From an uncultured Eubacterium sp. (GTDB lineage: Bacteria > Bacillota > Clostridia > Lachnospirales > Lachnospiraceae), in the NCBI GenBank assembly GCA_934317205.1, contig CAKREL010000009.1, positions 1-39,500 on the forward strand: DNA of 39,500 bases, given 5' to 3'. Under the pieces are notes generated by a model, which was not told the origin of the DNA, did not search any database, and worked only from the letters and a program-made list of their open reading frames with translations. Positions 26,107-35,000 of the stretch are shown here, piece by piece; within the stretch, counting starts at the first letter, position 1; each line of letters opens with the position of its first letter. The position numbers and the translations under genes were made by a program.

Positions 26107-27147
26107 ATGATCATAAAGTATATCATAGCGATATTGCTGTTCAGTGCGATTATTTTGTTTCATGAACTTGGACATTTTTTACTGGCGAAAGCTAATGGGA
26201 TAAGAGTCAATGAGTTTTCACTGGGACTCGGACCAACTATCGTTGGATTTACAAAAGGTGAAACGAAGTATTCTATTAAACTACTTCCTTTTGGCGGTGC
26301 CTGTATGATGGAGGGAGAGGACAACCCGAGTGATGATAACAGGTCTTTTCAGAAAAAATCTGTCTGGGCGAGAATGAGTGTCGTAGCAGCGGGACCAATC
26401 TTTAATTTTATCATGGCCTTTGTCCTGGCAGTGATCATTCTTGGAAATATTGGTATATCCACACCCACCATAGCTCAGGTGGAAGATGGATATGGTGCAC
26501 AGTTGGCAGGATTGCAGGCTGGGGATGAGATTGTTAAAATAAATCACAAGCATATCCACTTTTTCAAGGAAATCAGTATGTATACACTGTTTCATGAGGG
26601 TGAGACGGTAGAAGTTACTTACGAGAGAAACGGTGAACGAAATATTGTAGAAGTTCAGCCGACCTATGATAAAGAACAGGAACGCTATCGATATGGTATT
26701 TATGGATCCGGTGAATATACGAAAGTTGGTCCAATTAAGACATTAAAGTACAGTGTATATGAGATGAAATACTGGATTCAATATACGGTAGGAAGTCTGA
26801 AAATGCTTCTGACCCGCCAGGTGAGTGTTAATGATCTGTCTGGGCCGGTTGGAATTGTAAAAACCATCGGAGATACGTATGACATGAGCAAGTCGGACGG
26901 AATCTTTTATGTCTGGATGAATTTGCTGAATCTGGCACTTTTGCTGTCAGCAAATCTCGGAGTGATGAATCTGCTTCCTATTCCGGCATTGGATGGAGGT
27001 CGATTGGTATTTTTGGTGATTGAGGCAATCCGCGGAAAAAGAGTCAGTGAAGACAAAGAGGGAATGGTGCATTTTATTGGATTATTATGCCTGTTCGGAT
27101 TGATGATCCTGATTATGTTTAATGATATTCGAAAACTGATACCATAA
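26107..27147 (+). CDS. rseP: RIP site-2 metalloprotease RseP/RasP
   Basis: Intramembrane zinc protease that cleaves anti-sigma factors and leftover signal peptides within the membrane. The zinc site HELGH is in the first helix (FHELGHFLLAK) and the third ligand lies in LPIPALDGGRLVF near the C-terminus. A PDZ domain sits between (about residues 115-190, GLQAGDEIVKIN). Four hydrophobic helices and 346 aa match the family. It nearly abuts dxr, with a weak GCAGGTGG-type site overlapping the dxr end, suggesting coupled translation. Confidence 0.94.
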   Translation: MIIKYIIAILLFSAIILFHELGHFLLAKANGIRVNEFSLGLGPTIVGFTKGETKYSIKLLPFGGACMMEGEDNPSDDNRSFQKKSVWARMSVVAAGPIFNFIMAFVLAVIILGNIGISTPTIAQVEDGYGAQLAGLQAGDEIVKINHKHIHFFKEISMYTLFHEGETVEVTYERNGERNIVEVQPTYDKEQERYRYGIYGSGEYTKVGPIKTLKYSVYEMKYWIQYTVGSLKMLLTRQVSVNDLSGPVGIVKTIGDTYDMSKSDGIFYVWMNLLNLALLLSANLGVMNLLPIPALDGGRLVFLVIEAIRGKRVSEDKEGMVHFIGLLCLFGLMILIMFNDIRKLIP

Positions 27148-27225
27148 TCAATAAGAAAGAATATCCACAGGGAATAAAAAACAAGTGGCAAGTAGGATAT
27201 TTTTATCGTTAACGAGGAGAAAAAA

Positions 27226-28284
27226 ATGGCAGAGAGAAGATGTACGAAAGAAGTGCGAATTGGTGATGTAGTTATTGGCGGCAATTATCCCATTGCAATT
27301 CAATCAATGACAAATACAAAGACACAGGATGTAAAAGCTACAGTTGCTCAGATTCTTCAATTAGAGCGTGCCGGATGTCAGATTATCCGCTGTACAGTAC
27401 CTGATATGGAAGCTGCAAAAGCACTTACAGAGATAAAAAAGCAGATTCATATTCCGCTTGTGGCTGACATACATTTTGATTATAGACTTGCCATTGCCGC
27501 TATGGAACATGGTGCAGACAAAATCCGTATCAATCCAGGAAATATCGGTTCTGCTGACCGGGTGAAAGCAGTTGTTGACTGTGCCAGAGAGCGAAATATT
27601 CCAATACGTGTCGGTGTAAATAGTGGTTCTCTGGAAAAAGAGTTAGTGGAAAAATATCACGGCGTTACAGCAGAAGGAATCGTGGAGAGTGCATTGGATA
27701 AAGTGAAAATGATTGAGGATTTCGACTATGATAATTTGGTCATCAGTATCAAATCTTCTGATGTTATGATGTGTGTAAAAGCACATGAATTGATTTCCAA
27801 ACAAACGAAATATCCATTGCATGTTGGCATTACAGAGTCAGGAACCATTATTAGTGGAAATATCAAATCTTCCATTGGTCTGGCCTTGATTCTGAATCAG
27901 GGAATTGGTGATACAATCAGAGTTTCTTTGACGGGAGATCCGGTAGAAGAAATTAAATCTGCGAAACTCATCCTGAAAACATTGGGACTGCGCAAAGGCG
28001 GCATAGAAATTGTATCTTGTCCAACCTGCGGACGTACCAGCCTGGATTTGATCAGTTTGGCCAATAAAGTAGAAACGATGGTGTCAGAGTTCCCATTGGA
28101 TATAAAAGTAGCCGTTATGGGATGCGTTGTAAATGGACCGGGTGAAGCGAAAGAAGCGGATCTTGGTATTTGCGGTGGAAAACAGGAAGGTCTGATTATT
28201 CGTCGCGGAGAAGTGATAAAGAAAGTTCCGGAGGCAGAGTTGTTAGAGGCATTGCGTCAGGAACTCATAAATTGGAGTGAATAG
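27226..28284 (+). CDS. ispG: 4-hydroxy-3-methylbut-2-enyl diphosphate synthase (flavodoxin)
   Basis: Penultimate MEP-pathway enzyme, reducing MEcPP to HMBPP with a [4Fe-4S] cluster. The cluster cysteines are in SCPTCGRTSLDL and MGCVVNGPGEAKEADLG. The N-terminal TIM barrel begins VRIGDVVIGGNYPIAIQSMTNTKT and has DIHFDYRLA. Length 352 aa is the usual bacterial short form. GAGGAG precedes the ATG. The stop lies 4 nt before polC. Confidence 0.96.
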   Translation: MAERRCTKEVRIGDVVIGGNYPIAIQSMTNTKTQDVKATVAQILQLERAGCQIIRCTVPDMEAAKALTEIKKQIHIPLVADIHFDYRLAIAAMEHGADKIRINPGNIGSADRVKAVVDCARERNIPIRVGVNSGSLEKELVEKYHGVTAEGIVESALDKVKMIEDFDYDNLVISIKSSDVMMCVKAHELISKQTKYPLHVGITESGTIISGNIKSSIGLALILNQGIGDTIRVSLTGDPVEEIKSAKLILKTLGLRKGGIEIVSCPTCGRTSLDLISLANKVETMVSEFPLDIKVAVMGCVVNGPGEAKEADLGICGGKQEGLIIRRGEVIKKVPEAELLEALRQELINWSE

Positions 28285-28288
28285 ATAA

Positions 28289-31200
28289 ATGGTAAAAAGC
28301 TTTTTTGAGGTATTTCCACAGTTAAAACTGGATACAGATCTGCAAGGTATGCTGGATGATGCCACGGTTTCAAAAGTTTCCACAACGAGACAGAAAAATT
28401 CCCTGCGTATTTATCTGGGATGTAGCAGGCTATTGCCAAAAGAAAAAGTGTATTTCCTGGAAAGTGAGCTAAAACGACAGCTATTTCCACATCATACGAT
28501 GAATATTAAAATCATTGAGAATTTTCACTTGTCTGAGCAGTATACATTGAAAAATTTGCTGGATGCGTACTGGAACAGTATTCTGACAGAGTTTCATCGT
28601 TATAGCTTGCTAGAGTATAATCTGCTGCGTCATGCAAATTTGGATATAGAAAAAGACAATGTACTGCGAGTCAGTCTGGAAGATACGGTTCTGGCACATC
28701 AGAAAGAGGAAGAAATTTATCATATTCTGGAAAAAATCTTAAATGAGCGCTGTAATCTGTCTGTACAGATTCAGATGGAGTTTCACGAGAAAGAAGAGTC
28801 TAAATACCGGAAAAATGCGGACATCAAGATGCAGAATGAAGTGCAGAACGTAATCCGCCTTTCTAGCTTTGGCGTGAAGCGTCATCCGGAAGGAGAGTTT
28901 TTGGAAGGTGAGGAGAGCAGTTCATCGGAAGTGCCGTGGGAGACTGGAAATCCGGTCACAAAACCTGTAAAAAAAGCAGCAGAGAAGAAAAATGGAACAT
29001 CCGTACCTGTAGAGAAAAAGTCTGCAAAACAAGAGGAACGTAGCGAAGAAAAGAAAGTCTTTAGTAGAAAACGCGATTTTCGAGATCGTGGTTCTTATAA
29101 AAAATCAGATAATCCGGATGTGGTGTATGGACGAGATTTTGATGATGAAGCGATTCGTATCGAACAAATTATGGGTGAAATGGGAGAAGTAGTCATCCGT
29201 GGACAGATTCTATCCATGGATGAACGTCCAATTCGTGGCGAAAAAACAATTATGATGTTTTCCGTGTCTGATTTTACAGATACAATTATGGTAAAAATGT
29301 TCTGTAAGGATGAATTTCTGCCAGAAATCAGACAAGGCGTCACAAAAGGAGCTTTTCTTAAAATCAAAGGTGTGACAACGATTGACCGATTTGACAGTGA
29401 ACTGACGATTGGTTCTGTTATCGGTATTAAAAAGATTCCGTCTTTCGTATCAATTCGTATGGATGCCAGCCCAGTGAAACGTGTAGAGTTGCATTGCCAT
29501 ACAAAAATGAGTGATATGGACGGTGTTTCTGATGTCAAAGATATCATCAAAAGAGCCATGAAATGGGGACATAAAGCCATTGCAATTACAGATCACGGAG
29601 ATGTACAGGCCTTTCCGGATGCAAATCATGCCATTGGAAAAGATGATGATTTCAAGATCATTTATGGTATGGAAGCGTATCTGGTGGACGATCTGAAAGG
29701 GTTAGTAGAGCACCCGATGGGACAGTCTTTTAAGGATTCTTTTGTCGTTTTTGATCTTGAGACTACTGGATTTAGTCCAACTAAAAATCAGATTATTGAA
29801 ATTGGAGCGGTGAAGGTTGTAAATGGTTCTATCATGGATCGTTTCTCCACTTTTGTTAATCCGAAAGTCCCGATTCCTTTTGATATTGAGCAGTTGACTA
29901 GCATTAACGATGATATGGTGCTGGATGCACCGACCATTGATGAAATTTTACCAAGGTTTATGGAATTTTGTCAGGATGCAGTCATGGTAGCGCACAATGC
30001 AGACTTTGATATGAGTTTTATCAAGCATAATTGCAGTGAACTAGGACTGGCGTGTGAAAAAACAGTCCTGGATACCGTGGCACTGTCGCGTGTTCTACTG
30101 CCTTCCCTGAACCGATTCAAACTGGATACGGTAGCGAAAGCATTGAATGTTTCACTGGCGCATCATCATCGTGCAGTAGATGATGCAGCTTGCACAGCCG
30201 AGATTTTTGTGAAACTAGTGGAAATGTTGCGGGAACGTGGTGTGGAAACTATGGAAGAACTGGATCAGATGGAGAGTTATACGGAAGAAACCATTCGAAA
30301 GATGCCAAGTTATCATGCAATTATGTTGGCACAGAACGATATTGGAAGGGTGAATCTGTACCGTCTGGTATCGGATTCACATATTAAATATTATAACCGG
30401 CGTCCGAAAATTCCAAAAAGTGAATTTATAAAATACAGGGAAGGAATTTTGCTTGGCTCGGCTTGTGAGGCAGGCGAGTTATACCGTACATTACTACGAG
30501 GAAGCTCCCAGGAAGAGGTTGCACGAATTGTACAGTTCTACGATTATCTCGAAATACAACCACTGGGAAATAATGCATTTATGTTGCGCAGCGACAAAGA
30601 ACCGATAGAATCCGAAGAAGATTTGAAAGATATCAACCGTCAGATCGTAGAGCTTGGAGAACAGTTCAACAAGCTGGTTGTGGCAACTTGTGATGTGCAT
30701 TTCCTTGATCCTGAGGATGAAGTATATCGCCGTATCATCATGGCTGGGAAAGGCTTTAAAGATGCAGATGATCAGGCTCCGCTTTTTCTTCGTACCACGG
30801 AGGAAATGTTAGAAGAGTTTGCATACCTGGGCAGTGAAAAAGCGGAAGAAGTCGTCATCGAAAATACAAATAAAATTGCAAATATGTGTGAAAAAATCGC
30901 ACCCGTCAGACCGGATAAGTGTCCACCTGTTATTGAGAACTCTGACGGTATGCTGCGTGAAATCTGCTATACGAAGGCACATGAGATTTACGGTGAAGAG
31001 TTACCACCAGTTGTTGTTGAACGACTGGAACGTGAGCTGAATTCTATTATTTCCAATGGATTTGCCGTTATGTATATTATTGCACAGAAACTAGTATGGA
31101 AATCCAATGAGGATGGTTATCTGGTAGGTTCCAGAGGCTCGGTAGGATCTTCCTTTGTTGCAACCATGGCAGGTATCACGGAAGTAAACCCGCTGAGTCC

Positions 31201-32830
31201 GCATTACATTTGCAGTAATTGTCACTATGTGGATTTTGATTCGGATCTGGTGAAAAGCTATGCTGGAAAAGCCGGTTGTGATATGCCGGATCGTAACTGT
31301 CCGCATTGTGGACAGAAATTGATTAAGGAAGGATTTGATATTCCATTTGAAACCTTCCTTGGGTTTAAGGGAAATAAAGAGCCGGATATTGACTTAAACT
31401 TCTCTGGTGATTATCAGAGTAAGGCACATAAATATACCGAAGTTATTTTTGGCGATGGTCAGACATTCCGTGCAGGAACTATTGGTACACTGGCAGATAA
31501 GACAGCATTTGGATACGTGAAAAATTATTATGAGGAACGTGGTATTCACAAACGGAACTGCGAGATTGATCGAATTGTGCAGGGATGTGTTGGTGTACGT
31601 CGTACTACTGGACAGCATCCAGGAGGAATTATCGTACTTCCGCTAGGAGAAAACATTTATTCATTTACTCCAGTACAGCATCCAGCTAATGATATGACAA
31701 CGGACATCGTCACAACACACTTTGATTACCACTCTATTGATCACAATCTGTTAAAACTTGACATTCTTGGGCACGATGATCCGACCATGATCCGTATGCT
31801 TCAGGATTTGACAGGTGTGGATCCACAGACAATTCCGCTTGACAGTAAAGAAGTTATGTCTTTATTTCAGAATACATCGGCGCTTGGCATTGAGCCGGAA
31901 GACATCGGTGGCTGCAAGCTTGGGGCTCTTGGAATCCCGGAATTTGGTACCGATTTTGCGATGCAAATGTTAATTGATACCAAACCACAGGCTTTTTCCG
32001 ATCTGGTCAGAATTGCCGGTCTGTCACATGGAACAGATGTATGGCTTGGAAATGCCCAGACACTGATTCAGGAAGGAAAAGCAACCATTTCCACAGCAAT
32101 CTGTACGAGAGATGATATTATGACGTATCTGATTGGTAAAGGATTAGACAGTGAGGAAGCTTTTACTATTATGGAACGTGTACGAAAAGGTGCTGTTGCA
32201 AATGGAAAATGCAAAGAATGGCCGGAGTACAAAAAAGATATGTTGGAGCATGGTGTACCAGACTGGTATGTATGGTCCTGTGAAAAAATCAAATATATGT
32301 TCCCGAAGGCTCATGCGGCGGCTTACGTTATGATGGCATGGCGGATCGCCTGGTGCAAGGTGTTTTATCCACTGGCTTATTATGCGGCATTTTTCAGTAT
32401 CCGTGCAACATCTTTCAACTATGAACTGATGTGTCAGGGAAAAGAACGTCTGGAATATTTTATGCATGATTATGAAAGGCGGAAAGACACATTGTCAAAA
32501 AAGGAACAGGATACTTATAAGGATATGCGAATTGTGCAGGAAATGTATGCCCGTGGATTTGAGTTTTTACCAATTGATCTTTATAAAGCGAAAGCACATC
32601 ATTTCCAGATCATCGACAATAAGCTGATGCCTTCCATCAGTACCATTGATGGTCTGGGAGATAAAGCAGCAGATGCAGTGGTAGAGGCGGCAAAAGACGG
32701 AAAATTTCTTTCAAGAGATGATTTCCGTCAGCGTACAAAAGTCAGCAAGACAGTTATTGACTTGATGGTGGATCTTGGGATTTTATCAGAGCTTCCAGAA
32801 TCCAATCAGTTGTCGTTATTTGATTTGTAA
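28289..32830 (+). CDS. polC: DNA polymerase III alpha subunit, PolC type
   Basis: Gram-positive replicative polymerase with built-in proofreading. 1513 residues, slightly longer than the common ~1430-1470. Order: N-terminal domain with a charged low-complexity linker (about 185-285), OB domain (about 295-390), PHP domain (HCHTKMSDMDG near 401, ITDHGD near 433) and a DnaQ-like exonuclease inserted in PHP (FDLETTGFSPTKNQIIEIG near 488, HNADFDMSF, HHRAVDDA). Then come the palm (EPDIDLNFSGDYQ near 1030) and fingers, with a zinc ribbon (CSNCHYVDFD...CPHCG) just before the palm, and the helix-hairpin-helix tail (STIDGLGDKAADAV). The extra length is mainly in the N-terminal linker. It ends the pyrH operon. 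Confidence 0.97.
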   Translation: MVKSFFEVFPQLKLDTDLQGMLDDATVSKVSTTRQKNSLRIYLGCSRLLPKEKVYFLESELKRQLFPHHTMNIKIIENFHLSEQYTLKNLLDAYWNSILTEFHRYSLLEYNLLRHANLDIEKDNVLRVSLEDTVLAHQKEEEIYHILEKILNERCNLSVQIQMEFHEKEESKYRKNADIKMQNEVQNVIRLSSFGVKRHPEGEFLEGEESSSSEVPWETGNPVTKPVKKAAEKKNGTSVPVEKKSAKQEERSEEKKVFSRKRDFRDRGSYKKSDNPDVVYGRDFDDEAIRIEQIMGEMGEVVIRGQILSMDERPIRGEKTIMMFSVSDFTDTIMVKMFCKDEFLPEIRQGVTKGAFLKIKGVTTIDRFDSELTIGSVIGIKKIPSFVSIRMDASPVKRVELHCHTKMSDMDGVSDVKDIIKRAMKWGHKAIAITDHGDVQAFPDANHAIGKDDDFKIIYGMEAYLVDDLKGLVEHPMGQSFKDSFVVFDLETTGFSPTKNQIIEIGAVKVVNGSIMDRFSTFVNPKVPIPFDIEQLTSINDDMVLDAPTIDEILPRFMEFCQDAVMVAHNADFDMSFIKHNCSELGLACEKTVLDTVALSRVLLPSLNRFKLDTVAKALNVSLAHHHRAVDDAACTAEIFVKLVEMLRERGVETMEELDQMESYTEETIRKMPSYHAIMLAQNDIGRVNLYRLVSDSHIKYYNRRPKIPKSEFIKYREGILLGSACEAGELYRTLLRGSSQEEVARIVQFYDYLEIQPLGNNAFMLRSDKEPIESEEDLKDINRQIVELGEQFNKLVVATCDVHFLDPEDEVYRRIIMAGKGFKDADDQAPLFLRTTEEMLEEFAYLGSEKAEEVVIENTNKIANMCEKIAPVRPDKCPPVIENSDGMLREICYTKAHEIYGEELPPVVVERLERELNSIISNGFAVMYIIAQKLVWKSNEDGYLVGSRGSVGSSFVATMAGITEVNPLSPHYICSNCHYVDFDSDLVKSYAGKAGCDMPDRNCPHCGQKLIKEGFDIPFETFLGFKGNKEPDIDLNFSGDYQSKAHKYTEVIFGDGQTFRAGTIGTLADKTAFGYVKNYYEERGIHKRNCEIDRIVQGCVGVRRTTGQHPGGIIVLPLGENIYSFTPVQHPANDMTTDIVTTHFDYHSIDHNLLKLDILGHDDPTMIRMLQDLTGVDPQTIPLDSKEVMSLFQNTSALGIEPEDIGGCKLGALGIPEFGTDFAMQMLIDTKPQAFSDLVRIAGLSHGTDVWLGNAQTLIQEGKATISTAICTRDDIMTYLIGKGLDSEEAFTIMERVRKGAVANGKCKEWPEYKKDMLEHGVPDWYVWSCEKIKYMFPKAHAAAYVMMAWRIAWCKVFYPLAYYAAFFSIRATSFNYELMCQGKERLEYFMHDYERRKDTLSKKEQDTYKDMRIVQEMYARGFEFLPIDLYKAKAHHFQIIDNKLMPSISTIDGLGDKAADAVVEAAKDGKFLSRDDFRQRTKVSKTVIDLMVDLGILSELPESNQLSLFDL

Positions 32831-32924
32831 AAGTTGGCAAAATGATAAAAAGTGGTGAAAAAAATAGAAGAATCGCTTTGTTTATTTTTGAGTGAAATAT
32901 GGTTGAATTTAAGGAGTATTGCAG

Positions 32925-33788
32925 ATGAAGGATTTACTGGATATTCGAAATGAGATTGATGGTATTGACCGTCAGATTGTGGAATTATTTGAAAAACGTA
33001 TGCTATTGACTACACAGGTGGCAGAGTACAAAATTTCTACGGGAAAGGCAGTTTTTGACAAAGAGCGCGAGGTGTCAAAATTAGATTCTGTAGCAGGTTT
33101 GGCACATTCTGATTTCAACAGTCACGGAGTCAGGGAATTGTTTGAACATATCATGTCTGTCAGCAGAAAACGGCAGTATCAGCTTCTGACAGAGCATGGA
33201 AAATTTGCTCCGACTGGGTTTGTAGAAGTGAAAGAACTTGATTTCTCTCATGCGGCAGCAGCTTATATTTCATCTTCTGAAGAAGCAGCAAAATGTTATT
33301 TTCCGGAAGCATGTGGTTTGCAAAAATGTGCAGATTGGAGGGAGGCTTGCGAAGTGTTGCAGCGGGAAGAAGTTAATTTCGCATTTCTTCCGATGCAGGA
33401 TCCAACTTCTGGTTATGTGTCAGCTAACTACAATCTGGTGGCAGAGTATGGATTTTATATACTAGAAGAATATGAGACAAGCCCACAGCCGAAAGACCGT
33501 TATCTGTTGATTTCCAAAGATCGTGTAACTTTGAGCGGCGCAGATAAGATAAGTATCTGCTTTGAGGCATCGGATGTCTGTGGATCATTATATCATCTAA
33601 TGTCCCATTTGACCTACAATAATTTAAACATGAATCGAATTGAGTCTATTGTTATATCCAAAGAACCATTGGATTATCGTTTCTTCATGGATCTCAGTGG
33701 AAACTTAAATGATAGTGCTATCAAAAATGCTGTGCTTGGTTTGCGTGATGAAGCCCGGAATTTTAAAATTTTGGGAAATTATAGATAG
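32925..33788 (+). CDS. Chorismate mutase fused to a reduced prephenate-dehydratase-like and ACT region
   Basis: 287 residues with P-protein (PheA) layout but a shortened middle. The chorismate mutase part (1-90) keeps the residues expected from E. coli at a constant offset of three: R8, R25, K36, D45, R48, E49. The dehydratase-like part (about 97-197) keeps the EVNFAFLPMQDPTSGYVS strand. It jumps from EEYETSP directly to KDRYLLIS, where intact enzymes have about 70-80 more residues and a TRF motif; here that is DRY. The ACT part (about 206-287) has CGSLYHLMSHL, but IESIV replaces the ESRP motif used for Phe binding. Chorismate mutase activity is likely; dehydratase activity is doubtful. AAGGAG at 32911-32916 supports ATG 32925. 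Confidence 0.8.
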   Translation: MKDLLDIRNEIDGIDRQIVELFEKRMLLTTQVAEYKISTGKAVFDKEREVSKLDSVAGLAHSDFNSHGVRELFEHIMSVSRKRQYQLLTEHGKFAPTGFVEVKELDFSHAAAAYISSSEEAAKCYFPEACGLQKCADWREACEVLQREEVNFAFLPMQDPTSGYVSANYNLVAEYGFYILEEYETSPQPKDRYLLISKDRVTLSGADKISICFEASDVCGSLYHLMSHLTYNNLNMNRIESIVISKEPLDYRFFMDLSGNLNDSAIKNAVLGLRDEARNFKILGNYR

Positions 33789-33805
33789 TAACAAAAAAGA
33801 AACTA

Positions 33806-33814
33806 TGATACAAT
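33806..33814 (+). promoter_or_regulatory. Possible extended -10 promoter upstream of the palindromic element
   Basis: TGATACAAT is an extended -10 element with no clear -35. If used, the transcript would carry a 7-codon frame (ATG 33845, MKKLNAE, stop inside the element), then the hairpin element, then the HAD gene. Confidence 0.35.
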
Positions 33815-33853
33815 CGTATTAACAATAAGAAGCAAGATGATCTTATGAAAAAA

Positions 33854-33976
33854 TTGAACGCAGAATAAGCATTCCCCCGCTTCAAGTGCGTAGAGCACTA
33901 AGCGGTGGGTAGGGGGATGCTTATGTCAGTGGGAGTTAAAAACTCCCACTGACAGGTCGCAAAGCGACTGCGTTCA
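33854..33976 (+). other. Cloverleaf-like palindromic element (structured RNA or IS-end remnant)
   Basis: An outer stem (33855-33863 with 33968-33976, TGAACGCAG/CTGCGTTCA) encloses three hairpins. Hairpin A: 33865-33872 with 33917-33924, CCCCC 33874-33878 with GGGGG 33912-33916, GCTT/AAGC, then AGTGC/GCACT (33885-33889, 33895-33899). Hairpin B: a perfect 14-bp stem, 33924-33937 with 33941-33954, loop AAA. Hairpin C: GTCGC/GCGAC (33956-33960, 33964-33968). Hairpin C shares its last base with the outer stem, and A and B share 33924. There is no terminal T run, so it is not a simple terminator. The C-rich/G-rich hairpin A recalls the right ends of IS200/IS605 elements (omega-RNA region of tnpB), but no tnpB is present. 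Confidence 0.7.
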
Positions 33977-34015
33977 TGAGCAAGTAGCGAAAGCGGATTG
34001 CGAATGTCCGCTTTA
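33976..34015 (+). repeat. 40-nt intergenic repeat, family 2, copy 2 (upstream of HAD gene)
   Basis: 38/40 identical to 24887-24926. It directly abuts the palindromic element and ends 4 nt before the ribosome binding site of the HAD gene. Confidence 0.75.
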
Positions 34016-34033
34016 TTCGTAGGAGGCAGTCGT

Positions 34034-34843
34034 ATGGAGAAAAAGATATTCTTTATTGATTTTGATGGAACACTAATGCGGGATGATAAGACGATTTCAG
34101 ATAAAAATCGGGAAGCACTAAGGAATGCAGTGGATCAGGGACATTATATTGCTCTTGCGACTGGACGAGCTGTCAGCAGTGGCCGAAAAATTGCAAAAGA
34201 ACTTGGGTTAACACGACCAGGCTGTTATCTGGTGGCATACAATGGCGGTACGATTTATGATTTCTCAGCAGATTGTATATTAAGTAGCAAGCGTTTGCCA
34301 ATTGAATATGCAGAATATTTGCTGCGTGAGGCAACTGAAGCAGGTATACATATCCAGACTTATTCAGATACGCAGGTGCTTGCAGTGGAGCGCAATAATG
34401 AACTTGACTTTTACACGAAAAGGACGGGGATGCCATGCAGAATTACTGGAAATTTAAACAGTATGCTGTATGAAGAACCACCGAAAATGCTTCTGATAGA
34501 CTTAGATCACAAAGAGCGGCTGGAGGCATTTCAACGGATGCATGCAGAGTGGGAGAAAGGTAAGTGCAGCAGCTTTTTCTCTTGCAAAGAATATTTAGAA
34601 TATTGCCCACTTGGAGCAAATAAAGGCTATGGTGTTGAATTTTTATGTGACTTTCTTGGTGTTCCAATTAAAAATGCAATTGCAATTGGAGACGAAGAAA
34701 ATGATATCAGTATGATTAAAAATGCTGGTGTTGGTGTGGCAATGAAAAACGCAGTACAGAGCGTGAAAGAGGCGGCGGATTTTGTCACTGAACATGATAA
34801 TAATGAAGATGGTGTGGCAGATGTTATTGAAAAGTTTTCTTAA
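34034..34843 (+). CDS. Cof-type HAD phosphatase
   Basis: 269-residue haloacid-dehalogenase phosphatase of the Cof/YidA (type IIB cap) group. The nucleophile motif is FIDFDGTLM (D9, D11), motif II is ALATGRA, and motif IV is IAIGDEENDISMIKNAG. The catalytic lysine lies in GANKGYGVEFL. Such enzymes act on sugar phosphates, FMN or other small phosphate esters; the substrate is not predictable. TAGGAGG at 34019-34025 fixes the ATG at 34034, although the frame is open to 33998. It lies between the palindromic element and the convergent PHP gene. Confidence 0.9.
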   Translation: MEKKIFFIDFDGTLMRDDKTISDKNREALRNAVDQGHYIALATGRAVSSGRKIAKELGLTRPGCYLVAYNGGTIYDFSADCILSSKRLPIEYAEYLLREATEAGIHIQTYSDTQVLAVERNNELDFYTKRTGMPCRITGNLNSMLYEEPPKMLLIDLDHKERLEAFQRMHAEWEKGKCSSFFSCKEYLEYCPLGANKGYGVEFLCDFLGVPIKNAIAIGDEENDISMIKNAGVGVAMKNAVQSVKEAADFVTEHDNNEDGVADVIEKFS

Positions 34844-34873
34844 AGACAATTTGTTATTACTCATCACTTGCAG

Positions 34874-34982
34874 GACGCTACTGAAAAACTAATTCTACAT
34901 ACACTATATAGCAGAAAAAACCGATAAATATGCTTTGTCTTGCGTTGTTTTTCAGCAAAATAAGGACTTTTTCAGTGGCGTC
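34874..34982. other. 15-bp inverted repeat in the convergent HAD/PHP gap
   Basis: GACGCTACTGAAAAA (34874-34888) pairs with 34968-34982 (one G-T mismatch) across a 79-nt interior. A second, nearer GTTTTTCAG copy inside the interior can pair with CTGAAAAAC (34881-34889) instead, so two folds exclude each other. The interior codes for nothing recognisable. It may serve as a loose bidirectional terminator for the two converging genes. Confidence 0.6.
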
Positions 34983-35000
34983 TGTGCAGAAGTGGGAGTC

